From a virus, in IMG/VR virus record IMGVR_UViG_3300010160_000003, positions 36,391-100,390 of that record: a stretch of DNA of 64,000 nucleotides; one strand, given 5' to 3'. Below the pieces are notes generated by a model. It worked only from the letters and a program-made list of their open reading frames with translations. It had not been told where the DNA came from and made no database searches. This document shows positions 51,373-59,590 of this stretch, in pieces. The translations under genes were made by a program, and so were the position numbers. Within the stretch, counting starts at the first letter, position 1; each line of letters opens with the position of its first letter.

Positions 51373-52530
51373 TTACTCAGAAACGCTATCTGCATCGCCA
51401 TAAGCAACTGCATCTAGTTCTTCCCATTGAATACCAAAGCGGACGAATACTGTGTATTCAATTGTATCCTTCTTTGGCTTGTATTCACGGTTTACAGTAA
51501 TATCACGTTGGAATCCCCAAACACGGTTGGATGGGAATGTTAAGTCAACGAAATTGTCTGGGTAGTAAGGAACTTCCATGACATCAATTCCTAACACACG
51601 AGTTGTACGTGCGTTACCAACTGTTTGTGCTCCACCATCAAGATAGTCTTGACGATTTGCTTGTGTGCTACCAGTGCGATCAGAGAATGCTGAAGAGATT
51701 GCATCTGCTAGTGTACCGTTGTTACGAACAATACCAGAGAATGCATCTGTACCAGCATAAAACTTTAGGTTGCTCTTGACTGCACGATACTTACGTGGCA
51801 TTGCAAGAACAATCTTCTGCATGATAGATGTTGTCCAGTCATCATTTGACAATGAGACAACGGCTTCGTGAGCATCTGTTGTGCCTACGATTGCGCTGTG
51901 CTTAGTCTGGTTTACGAAACCATTCATGATTGAAAGGAAGTCACCTGTTGAAGCATCACCATTAATGGCAAGGTCTTCAATATCGTTTGCGAATGCATTT
52001 GTCATCAAGCGAACTAGATGATCTTCAAGTGCTCCACCTTCAATATTGTCTTCAAGTGATTCTGTAGAAACTTCCCAATCAAGACGAATCTTTTTTGTAG
52101 TAAGTTCTACCTTTGTAAATGTTGCACCAGCGTTTGTGTAGTTTGGACTACCTTGTGCTGCTGCACGAATGACACGCTCTCCAACGTTAACCTTTTCGAT
52201 TTCCATTGTGTTTGCTCGCATTGTAACTTTACGACCATCTTTGGCGAGTACTGTTGCATCCCACACGTAGTCGATGAAGCGACGAGCCTGTTCTGGTGCA
52301 AGAATACCACCTGCTGCCCCAGTTGGGTTTACAGCATTGGCTCCAGTTGTTACACCAAAGTTTGCTGTTGCAGTATTACCGAGTTGTGATCCAACAGACG
52401 CTGCTGCTGAATCTAGACCTGTAGCACTACCAACCCCACCTGATACGAGTGATCCCTGGGAGTTAAGTTCTGCTCCTGAGCCACCTGAACCTGGATAGTT
52501 TTTGGCTATATCTTTATCTTGTTCTGACAT
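51373..52530 (-). CDS. Major capsid protein, HK97-fold
   Basis: This 385-residue protein has a polar, Gly/Ser/Ala-rich N-terminal ~70 residues (a delta-type arm that may be cut) and then the HK97 core: ILAPEQARRFIDYVWDATVL, VNVGERVIRAAAQG, RLDWEVSTESLEDNIEGG (spine helix and E-loop region) and AFANDIEDLAINGDA. It builds the icosahedral shell. It lies between the protease/scaffold and the connector, and is followed by a terminator and a strong AGGAGGTG ribosome site. Confidence 0.93.
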   Translation of the reverse strand: MSEQDKDIAKNYPGSGGSGAELNSQGSLVSGGVGSATGLDSAAASVGSQLGNTATANFGVTTGANAVNPTGAAGGILAPEQARRFIDYVWDATVLAKDGRKVTMRANTMEIEKVNVGERVIRAAAQGSPNYTNAGATFTKVELTTKKIRLDWEVSTESLEDNIEGGALEDHLVRLMTNAFANDIEDLAINGDASTGDFLSIMNGFVNQTKHSAIVGTTDAHEAVVSLSNDDWTTSIMQKIVLAMPRKYRAVKSNLKFYAGTDAFSGIVRNNGTLADAISSAFSDRTGSTQANRQDYLDGGAQTVGNARTTRVLGIDVMEVPYYPDNFVDLTFPSNRVWGFQRDITVNREYKPKKDTIEYTVFVRFGIQWEELDAVAYGDADSVSE

Positions 52531-52556
52531 TATTTCACCTCCTAGTGAATATATTG

Positions 52557-53096
52557 TTAATTAAATAGGTCGGAATTTTTGAGGAAACGTCCGCCCCATA
52601 GGGATTTCTGAACCTTTACAGGCTCAAACTGCACGATCTCGCCTAGATCGCCAGACTTGCGGAAAGCGGTATCTTGCTCAACGGCATCTACTCTCTTTCC
52701 AAACTCATTGAACTGACCCTTGACCTGTGTTACTTCTGTAGACACATCGTCAATGGACTTGTTAAGTGCTGCAACTTGTTCATTAAGAGACTTAATGGTT
52801 GTAGCGAGATCGCCAAAGGCATTAGTAAGAGAGTTCTTGATTTCAGCAACTGCATCAGCAATTGATTCATCTGACTTTGCTACAGCAAGTTCGGCTTCAA
52901 CTGCTGGAGCAACGCTCTCTTCTTCTACTACTGGAGCAGAAGGAACTGCACTACCATCATCTGACTTTTCAACAACAGTATCTGTTGGTGCTTCCTCAAC
53001 GACTGCAGGAGTTTCTACTTCTGCTGGCTGTGCCTCTGGAGTAATTTCAACATTCTCAACTGCAGCATCTAACACTGCTTCTGTTGCTTCTGTCAT
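52557..53096 (-). CDS. Internal-start scaffold protein (nested)
   Basis: In frame with the protease, an ATG at 53096 follows a perfect AAGGAGGT site at seven bases. The 179-residue product is the acidic, helical C-terminal part, with a scaffold-like coiled coil. Lambda makes its scaffold Nu3 by the same trick inside gene C. Two products from one gene would allow a high scaffold-to-protease ratio. The product is predicted only; ORF tools would show just the long form. Confidence 0.7.
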   Translation of the reverse strand: MTEATEAVLDAAVENVEITPEAQPAEVETPAVVEEAPTDTVVEKSDDGSAVPSAPVVEEESVAPAVEAELAVAKSDESIADAVAEIKNSLTNAFGDLATTIKSLNEQVAALNKSIDDVSTEVTQVKGQFNEFGKRVDAVEQDTAFRKSGDLGEIVQFEPVKVQKSLWGGRFLKNSDLFN

Positions 53097-53855
53097 TTTA
53101 TTTACCTCCTTGGTAATCTTAATTGTACTAATGCCTTTAGCACTATCAACTAAGAACTTTATCATATTTGCTTTTTCTTCATCGTTTTTTTCTACAAAAC
53201 CAATGTTTTCCATGTTTTTGCCACTGATTGGACTTGCTTCTGTTTCTGAATCAGAAACTAATACAATACCGTTTTCGGAATCGTAAAAAACATTTTCAAT
53301 AACAGTATCTGCAGATGTTCCAGTTACAACATTCTGACCATTTATTTTTTCAACAGAAATGATGCTTGCAAATTGATTTGCTGGGCTATCAACTAATGAT
53401 AATTCATAAAGATCATAGTCTTTAATAATACGAATTGACTTGTCTAAGTCTGCATTATAGGCATCGTCCCAAACCTTAATATTGCCACCAATAGAAAAAC
53501 CAGTGTATGTGCCATCTAGGACTTTCTCCCAGGCATTTTGAGCACCTTTTGAAACATAGGCAGAAACATAAACTCCGTTATAAAACTTTTTTGAATTTGG
53601 ATCAAAATAGCGATCTTCTTTAAATGAAATCATTCTTCCTACTGCTGATGGCTGATGCATTTCTCTTAAGTTACCCTTGAAATTTTTAAATGCCTGAACA
53701 CTTGCTTCTGCTGTAACAATGTCGTCTTGTTTATCAATGTTATCAAGAGATGCAAAACCAGAAACCATACGACGTTCTACATCTACCTTGCCAATAGGCA
53801 TTGACAGACGGAGGCTATCTTTGTCTGTTGTCCAATTTGCCTTGTTTATTATCAT
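52557..53855 (-). CDS. Prohead protease fused to scaffold domain
   Basis: The ATG at 53855 is used. Residues about 1-170 are a herpesvirus/HK97-type prohead protease: LREMHQPSAVGRM (His) and GTYTGFSIGGNIKV (Ser) are the catalytic sites. Residues about 250-432 are Ala/Glu/Val-rich and helical (EEAPTDTVVEKSDDG; VAALNKSIDDVSTEVTQ), a scaffold. It cuts scaffold and capsid arms after shell assembly. An internal start at 53096 can give the scaffold alone. A longer start at 53867 overlaps the -10. Confidence 0.88.
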   Translation of the reverse strand: MIINKANWTTDKDSLRLSMPIGKVDVERRMVSGFASLDNIDKQDDIVTAEASVQAFKNFKGNLREMHQPSAVGRMISFKEDRYFDPNSKKFYNGVYVSAYVSKGAQNAWEKVLDGTYTGFSIGGNIKVWDDAYNADLDKSIRIIKDYDLYELSLVDSPANQFASIISVEKINGQNVVTGTSADTVIENVFYDSENGIVLVSDSETEASPISGKNMENIGFVEKNDEEKANMIKFLVDSAKGISTIKITKEVNKMTEATEAVLDAAVENVEITPEAQPAEVETPAVVEEAPTDTVVEKSDDGSAVPSAPVVEEESVAPAVEAELAVAKSDESIADAVAEIKNSLTNAFGDLATTIKSLNEQVAALNKSIDDVSTEVTQVKGQFNEFGKRVDAVEQDTAFRKSGDLGEIVQFEPVKVQKSLWGGRFLKNSDLFN

Positions 53856-53865
53856 ATCAGAATCC

Positions 53866-53874
53866 ATTATACCA
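53866..53874 (-). promoter_or_regulatory. Extended -10 promoter TGG-TATAAT (near-leaderless)
   Basis: TGGTATAAT ends 10 bases before the ATG at 53855, giving a leader of about 3-4 bases. It overlaps an upstream in-frame ATG at 53867, so that ATG should not be the start. Confidence 0.6.
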
Positions 53875-53896
53875 AATGTTTTATTAGATTTCTCAA

Positions 53897-55516
53897 TTAT
53901 TGAGACGATCTACCCTCTCCAGCAGGATTACGCCCAGCAACTGTACTTGGAGAGTCAGAGTTGTTATTTGTTCTTTGTGCATCTCTTGCCCTATTGCCAG
54001 CAAGGTTTGCAGCGGCATCTGTAGCCTGTCTTGGAGTCATAATAAATGGAGTATCTCCATCTTTACGTAGTGGCAAATCAAGAGCCTGACGAGCCTCATT
54101 TGGCATCATAATCTGAGTCTTAACAAGCCTTTCAAGAATCTGTGATTGAGCAATTTCATCTGTTAATGTTAGTTCATTAAACTTAAGTTCAAGAACATCT
54201 GTTTTTTCTTTAATAATTTTGTTAACAACTTTTTCTAAATGATGTTGTGCTGGTCTGGCAACTTGCTCTTTAAATGTACGATCTTGTGAAAGTGCTGCTG
54301 CTAAACCAGACTCTGAGCCACCAAGTTTAGATATAGGTACTTGATGGGCAATTAGAATATCGTCACGATTTTGTTTACGATATTCTTTGAAAGATCCCTC
54401 TTGAATACCGTTTTCAATTGGCTCCATTTTAAACTCAACCTTGTTCTGGTCTGTATCTCCAGGGAGTGGAATATAAAGGGTTCTGTGAGACTGCGACTTA
54501 AGACCAGTCTGTAAAAATCTAAACATTTTATCTTCTGCGTCTCCAGAAAGTTTTGCACCCTTTAAAGTAATGATGTATCGTGGTACAGCCTTGTTTTCAA
54601 AATAATCAATGTTGTATCTTGATGCTAGTTGATCACCAATTAACGACGGCATTGCAGAAACAATATCTGGAATCCCATAATAAGTATTTAATGGAGAGTA
54701 TGACTTAAGATGAATAATTTCATTTGCACGGCTATCTGCTGTTACTGGATTCGTATTACTTGCACCAAAATTTCTAAAATAAACAACAGCCTGACCAATA
54801 ATCTGAAGGTAGCCATCATTAAGTCTACGAACACGAACAGTAGTCGCTGGGATATGCCCAAGATATCCAATCTCGCCCTTAGTAGTTCTGCCTATTTCAA
54901 TAAAACCATTGCCTGTTGCTTCAACATCTGTATAAACCTTTTCCATAACTTTTGTAAAAGAATCATCATCGTTAAGGTTTTCTAGCCAATCACGAAGTTC
55001 AATCTTGGCTCTTTCAATTCTGCTTCTTGCTCTACCAGTTGCGCCTTCATCTTCTGAAGTTTCTAGTCTTAGCGCAGTCCTATCTGTAATGTCAAACCTA
55101 TAACCAAGACCTACAATGTTTTCTACCTTTGCATCAATTGCAGCGTGGTTTGAAAAACATGTATCATAAAAATTTGCAAGTTCATACATATTATATGGTG
55201 GAGTAATTACGTCAAATAGACCGTATCCATTTCTGTATACCGTTCCAGGATTAAGTGCTTTAGAGCCAGCATCGTCTGCTCCAGAAGGAGTTGCATTTGC
55301 TGAGTCTAGATATGCTGCTGTTGGAGAAACTGCTTTGCTAATCTGTCTTACTATACGACGGCGAAAGTTTTGATCTAAGCCAGTGTATTCTTTAAGTTCT
55401 TCCCAGTTTTTATTAAATGGGTCACTTAACTTAAACTCATTATCTTTTTCTTCTTGAGTATTTAGACTTGCCCTAACATACTGGAAGTTATCATCATCAG
55501 TCACTTTCGTACGCAT
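53897..55516 (-). CDS. Portal protein
   Basis: The 539-residue protein shows the HK97-type portal plan: LYELANFYDTCFSNHAAIDA-like clip, GNGFIEIGRTTKGEIGYLGH, and the C-terminal helix NEARQALDLPLRKDGDTPF. It forms the dodecamer through which DNA is packaged and released. The N-terminus is acidic and Asp-rich. It lies upstream of protease and capsid, as usual, and overlaps the 55497-55895 gene. Confidence 0.93.
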   Translation of the reverse strand: MRTKVTDDDNFQYVRASLNTQEEKDNEFKLSDPFNKNWEELKEYTGLDQNFRRRIVRQISKAVSPTAAYLDSANATPSGADDAGSKALNPGTVYRNGYGLFDVITPPYNMYELANFYDTCFSNHAAIDAKVENIVGLGYRFDITDRTALRLETSEDEGATGRARSRIERAKIELRDWLENLNDDDSFTKVMEKVYTDVEATGNGFIEIGRTTKGEIGYLGHIPATTVRVRRLNDGYLQIIGQAVVYFRNFGASNTNPVTADSRANEIIHLKSYSPLNTYYGIPDIVSAMPSLIGDQLASRYNIDYFENKAVPRYIITLKGAKLSGDAEDKMFRFLQTGLKSQSHRTLYIPLPGDTDQNKVEFKMEPIENGIQEGSFKEYRKQNRDDILIAHQVPISKLGGSESGLAAALSQDRTFKEQVARPAQHHLEKVVNKIIKEKTDVLELKFNELTLTDEIAQSQILERLVKTQIMMPNEARQALDLPLRKDGDTPFIMTPRQATDAAANLAGNRARDAQRTNNNSDSPSTVAGRNPAGEGRSSQ

Positions 55517-55895
55517 CCCTTCCGTGTGTTTTTAATGTCTTCTGTGCATCTGCAATTGCACCAAGGTCATTCACGTTTGGAATTAACCCTTGCCTCATTC
55601 TATCTTTTTGTTCTGAGTACTCTTCTTCAGATACCCTGGTTAATCCAGCAACAAAATGCGCTGTTCCCGTTCCATCATCACCATTAAATACTGCAGCCCT
55701 TTTAAGTTCTGCAATTTTTGAAATGTCACCTTTTTGAGCAGGAACGTTTAATACAGAGCCCGTTCCATCAGTAAACCACTTTCCGTTTGATTTCTTATAT
55801 ACGTATAGGCCCCAGTCATAATGCTTATCAATCACCTTACGACGTACATTTTCAACAATAGGTTTGCCAGTTTTTGGGCTAAATAAAGAATCCAT
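55497..55895 (-). CDS. Small structural-module protein, unknown
   Basis: The 132-residue protein contains DKHYDWGLYVYKKSNGKWF and KAIAELKRAAVFNGDDG. I do not recognise the family. It overlaps the portal by 20 bases. The ATG at 55895 is chosen as a TATACT box ends seven bases before it; an ATG at 55901 is in frame. It may be a head-assembly helper. Confidence 0.6.
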   Translation of the reverse strand: MDSLFSPKTGKPIVENVRRKVIDKHYDWGLYVYKKSNGKWFTDGTGSVLNVPAQKGDISKIAELKRAAVFNGDDGTGTAHFVAGLTRVSEEEYSEQKDRMRQGLIPNVNDLGAIADAQKTLKTHGRDAYESD

Positions 55896-55902
55896 AACCA
55901 TA

Positions 55903-55911
55903 AGTATACCA
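55903..55911 (-). promoter_or_regulatory. Extended -10 leaderless promoter TGG-TATACT
   Basis: TGGTATACT ends seven bases before the ATG at 55895, predicting a leaderless message that serves the portal operon. No -35 is recognised. Confidence 0.6.
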
Positions 55912-55913
55912 GA

Positions 55914-58900
55914 TCATACTGGTGCCCCTACAGATGACGACCAACTGGTGTCATTATAGAATTTCATCTTGTCAGACTCAAATATCATGCCTTCTTCATC
56001 ATCAATGATAATCTTATTAGTTCCCATATAATTATTATAAACATCTTCTGCGTTTACGCCATAAAGTGATGATGATGCTATAAATAAAACGCCATCCCAG
56101 GTATAGTTATTTAACCAGTATGACCATTCATAATCTGTTATGCCTTCTTGTTTAACCTTGTTCCATGTCCTATTAATCTTTGACTGTATCTGCTGAAGAC
56201 TATTGGCTTGATAGTATGCAATGTTATTAAATATTGCGGGGCTGTTTAAATTTACAGATCCCAGGAATAAGTCAAGGTTTAAGGCTGTTGCAAAGTTTAT
56301 TCCTAGAACTGCCCATTCTTTTATTGTTAAAGTTGGCTCACGAACAAGGTTTCCATTTAAAAAATATGATATACCATCAAAATCGGAGTTATCATTTTTG
56401 TTTTTTGCATAAATTTTTCCTCTTTGACCCAATTCATCATTAGCAACTATGTAAAAGATAACTGTATTACTTTTGTGTTCTATCTCAAATAAACTTATTG
56501 GTGTTGCAGGAAAAGATTCTTGGTCATATCTAATCCAAGATTGAAAAGCACTTATTCTGTAGTTTTCTGCAACAGATTGATTAATTGGCATTGATATTCC
56601 ACGATCAAAATTAGAATCAAAATCTCCACGAACCTGAATGCCCGATGTTTTATTTACATAAAGATATGGAGTGCTTCCTTTATAAATGCTAAATGGATTT
56701 TTTGATTTATAGTCATAGTAAATTCCAGACCGCTTGTAAGGAAACAGATCAATTCCAGATCTCGTACCAATTGCATTAAATGAGTTGTTATTAAGAGCCT
56801 GAGATGCAATTTCTAACTTTTTAATAAGAACTGGTTTTGTTAGTATTCCACGAACATTAAAGTCTAAACTATAAACAATTGCTAATTGGTTAAAATCAAT
56901 ATCTTTTCTTGGATAAATTAAAGTATTGTCAATGATTTCAAATTTTGTTGTAGACCACGATGAGTAATTTGAAATATCAATAACTGAGTTTTCTGTTGGT
57001 AAAACCGTAGTTGTAAATTTGCTTGGTAAAGAATTTGCTCCATCAAAAATATATTGAAAAGTTACATAACTTTTAATAGAGGCATTTTCTGTATTGTATT
57101 CGTAGTATTTTAAAGCATTTTGAGATAAATCTTGATAATTATTTAATCCCGTAAAAAGTGCATTATCTAATTGTTTGTATGTTTTTCGTACTGGATTTTT
57201 GTATCCATTTGTAAACTCTTCATATGTCCAAGATTCTATAGTCTCTGTTTCTAATGGGCTAGATGGAGAGGGATATCCAAAGTTAAACTGCAAGAAGTCT
57301 AAATCATAAAATGAATTTCCTGCTTCATTTTGTACGTACTGTCCAAAATAAGATAGAGGAAGATAGTCTTCCCAATGACCTGCAACACCAATATCTAAGA
57401 ATAATTTATTATATGCAAATGTTGGCAAAAGAGTATAACTTGCTGTATGAGCCAAAAGTGCTAGAGCAGTCTCTGATGACTCAATCCCGCTACCCGTATA
57501 GGTATCAACAATAACGGTTCCATTATCCTCAAAATAGTCAGATATAGAATTTGCATTTAAGGCTGTTGTAAGCCCAACAGAAAAAATATATCCTTTAAAT
57601 GTTTTATCTCCATTGTTGTCTCCACCAACATAAAGACTTAAAGAGTTTTGATTACCAAAGAAGGTTGCAACATTACCACCATTTTCAGCCACAAGACTTT
57701 CAATATTAATTCCTGCTGCAAAAAGTTCTTGTAATCCAATATCGTCTGTGCGATAAATCACTTCTGAAACTCCACTATATACTAAAGAATAAACAATTTC
57801 TAGGCCATCCACGTTTACTGTAAAATAGTTACCTGTGCTTTGATTGTATATTTTAAATAATATCTGTTCTTCATCATTAGTGCCACTTCCTTGGTTATTT
57901 ATTTGAAATACTCCATATATAGAGGCCACTTGATCATTTAATACATTAAAGTTTGGAAAGTTAATGTATGATCCTTTATCGTCCCAGGAATTATCAGGAT
58001 TTAGTGATATAAAATAACTATCTGTTCCTAGATTTCCACTTGCAATATTATCATATAGAGTGGTTGAATCATCATATAGATCTTGAAGTGTTTTTGTTCC
58101 CGTAAAAATTGTTGGTAAAGTATATTGAGGAGTTGTTAGGGATGCTGCTGTTGTAGATAAATTATCAAAACTACCCTGTTCCCATTGAGCAAAACTTGGG
58201 TAGTTATAATTAGCCGTATAATCTGCAAATGGATAATCAATTATTGCAGAACTTCCACTATAAGCAGAGTCAATACTTTCTGATGAACCAACTCCTTGCC
58301 CATAGACCCAACGTCTTTTTGCAAGAATATCTGGCACTTTGTATGAGTAAATTGCTACACAGTCAATTTCAATTGGAGTTACGTCTTCGTATGCATAAAA
58401 CCCAAGCCAGTTTTCTTCATTTCCAGATGCTAGTGTCATTGAAGAAGTTACAAAATCTAAAGATATAACCTGCTCTCCATTTATCATAACTGTTGCATTG
58501 TCTTTAATTACTGTTATATCAATTAACATTGGCCTAAACCATTCACCAACAAAATGAGAACTAAAATTTCCACCAATAAAAAGAGTTAAGAATCCACTAT
58601 CTACGTATAAACCATCTCCGCTTGCAATTGGACCAAAAATTCTTTTTGGAGTATAACTATCTGAGTTAATTCTTGCCCAAAACTCAACAGTATAATTGCT
58701 ATATCTTCCTTCTTCGTGTAAAAAGCCTTTTCCAGGAAATATAACTGATGGGCTATTTCCATTTGGTATAAGTTTTGTAACACCAGATGCACCAAAAACC
58801 AAAGGTATTCCAGTATTTTTTGCAACTAAAGAATTTTCATTAACAAGGTAGTATGCAGTGTCTGATGAAATTCCATATGCTGATGCTGGAACAACTTCAC

Positions 58901-59555
58901 TTGTTGTTGTCAAATCAATGCCTGCTGGAAAAGCCTCTGACTCTATTCCTAATGACCTTACATTAAACTCTTCAGACCACTGGCCAAGTGTTATTCCATT
59001 AAAATAAAATTCATAATCTGTAATGCTTACTCCGCCATCAGTAGTTACAATTTTTATAACTATTCGCATATTTGTGTTTTCATCTGGTATTTGGAAAGTT
59101 TCAGATATAAAACCCCAACCCTGAAACAAAGAAGTTTCAAAGGTTTTAAAATTTTGAACTATCTCAGATGTTGTTGTATCTGTATACTCATAGCCAATAG
59201 AGACTGATTCAATATATGTACTGTTTGAATAAAAATGTGTTCCTATACAAAATGTTCCAAGGTCTTGATTTAGATCTTGAAAATTTATAATATTAGGACT
59301 TATTAAAATTGCTTCATTTGTTGCCCCGACTGGAACATCACAACTAACTTTTGTATTATAACTATCAACAAATGGCTCGCCAGTTAAAGCAGTGCCAGAT
59401 GAAAAGGTACATCCTGTTTCAGACCAAAGACCTAAAATATTTCTTTGAGACTCTGAGATTAAACTAATATAGTCAAGTTTATCATCTAATGCCCAAAGAA
59501 CCAGTGGGTGTTCACTAAAGATTTTTTCTGCATATAAGTTAGATGGGTTAGACAT
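55914..59555 (-). CDS. LamG-type host-contact protein (1213 aa)
   Basis: This large protein consists of beta sandwiches: VEFWARINSDSYTPKRIFG, FLTLFIGGNFSSHFVGEWF, and later SIWIRYDQESFPATPISLFE-like strands show LamG/concanavalin domains that repeat several times. There are Asn/Ser/Tyr-rich linkers. It may be a capsid or tail decoration that binds sugars. It lies outside the tail module between the portal side and the reductase. It has its own promoter with a dyad across the -10. Confidence 0.6.
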   Translation of the reverse strand: MSNPSNLYAEKIFSEHPLVLWALDDKLDYISLISESQRNILGLWSETGCTFSSGTALTGEPFVDSYNTKVSCDVPVGATNEAILISPNIINFQDLNQDLGTFCIGTHFYSNSTYIESVSIGYEYTDTTTSEIVQNFKTFETSLFQGWGFISETFQIPDENTNMRIVIKIVTTDGGVSITDYEFYFNGITLGQWSEEFNVRSLGIESEAFPAGIDLTTTSEVVPASAYGISSDTAYYLVNENSLVAKNTGIPLVFGASGVTKLIPNGNSPSVIFPGKGFLHEEGRYSNYTVEFWARINSDSYTPKRIFGPIASGDGLYVDSGFLTLFIGGNFSSHFVGEWFRPMLIDITVIKDNATVMINGEQVISLDFVTSSMTLASGNEENWLGFYAYEDVTPIEIDCVAIYSYKVPDILAKRRWVYGQGVGSSESIDSAYSGSSAIIDYPFADYTANYNYPSFAQWEQGSFDNLSTTAASLTTPQYTLPTIFTGTKTLQDLYDDSTTLYDNIASGNLGTDSYFISLNPDNSWDDKGSYINFPNFNVLNDQVASIYGVFQINNQGSGTNDEEQILFKIYNQSTGNYFTVNVDGLEIVYSLVYSGVSEVIYRTDDIGLQELFAAGINIESLVAENGGNVATFFGNQNSLSLYVGGDNNGDKTFKGYIFSVGLTTALNANSISDYFEDNGTVIVDTYTGSGIESSETALALLAHTASYTLLPTFAYNKLFLDIGVAGHWEDYLPLSYFGQYVQNEAGNSFYDLDFLQFNFGYPSPSSPLETETIESWTYEEFTNGYKNPVRKTYKQLDNALFTGLNNYQDLSQNALKYYEYNTENASIKSYVTFQYIFDGANSLPSKFTTTVLPTENSVIDISNYSSWSTTKFEIIDNTLIYPRKDIDFNQLAIVYSLDFNVRGILTKPVLIKKLEIASQALNNNSFNAIGTRSGIDLFPYKRSGIYYDYKSKNPFSIYKGSTPYLYVNKTSGIQVRGDFDSNFDRGISMPINQSVAENYRISAFQSWIRYDQESFPATPISLFEIEHKSNTVIFYIVANDELGQRGKIYAKNKNDNSDFDGISYFLNGNLVREPTLTIKEWAVLGINFATALNLDLFLGSVNLNSPAIFNNIAYYQANSLQQIQSKINRTWNKVKQEGITDYEWSYWLNNYTWDGVLFIASSSLYGVNAEDVYNNYMGTNKIIIDDEEGMIFESDKMKFYNDTSWSSSVGAPV

Positions 59556-59562
59556 TGTTCTC

Positions 59563-59587
59563 CTATCCCCTTATTATAGCAGGATAG
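59563..59587 (-). promoter_or_regulatory. Dyad over extended -10 promoter (TGC-TATAAT) of LamG-type gene
   Basis: TGCTATAAT (59581-59573) is flanked by CTATCC (59563-59568) and GGATAG (59582-59587), an inverted repeat centred on the -10. The promoter precedes the ATG at 59555 by about 17 bases, with a GATAGGAGA ribosome site. Repressor control is inferred. Confidence 0.5.
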
Positions 59588-59590
59588 AGC

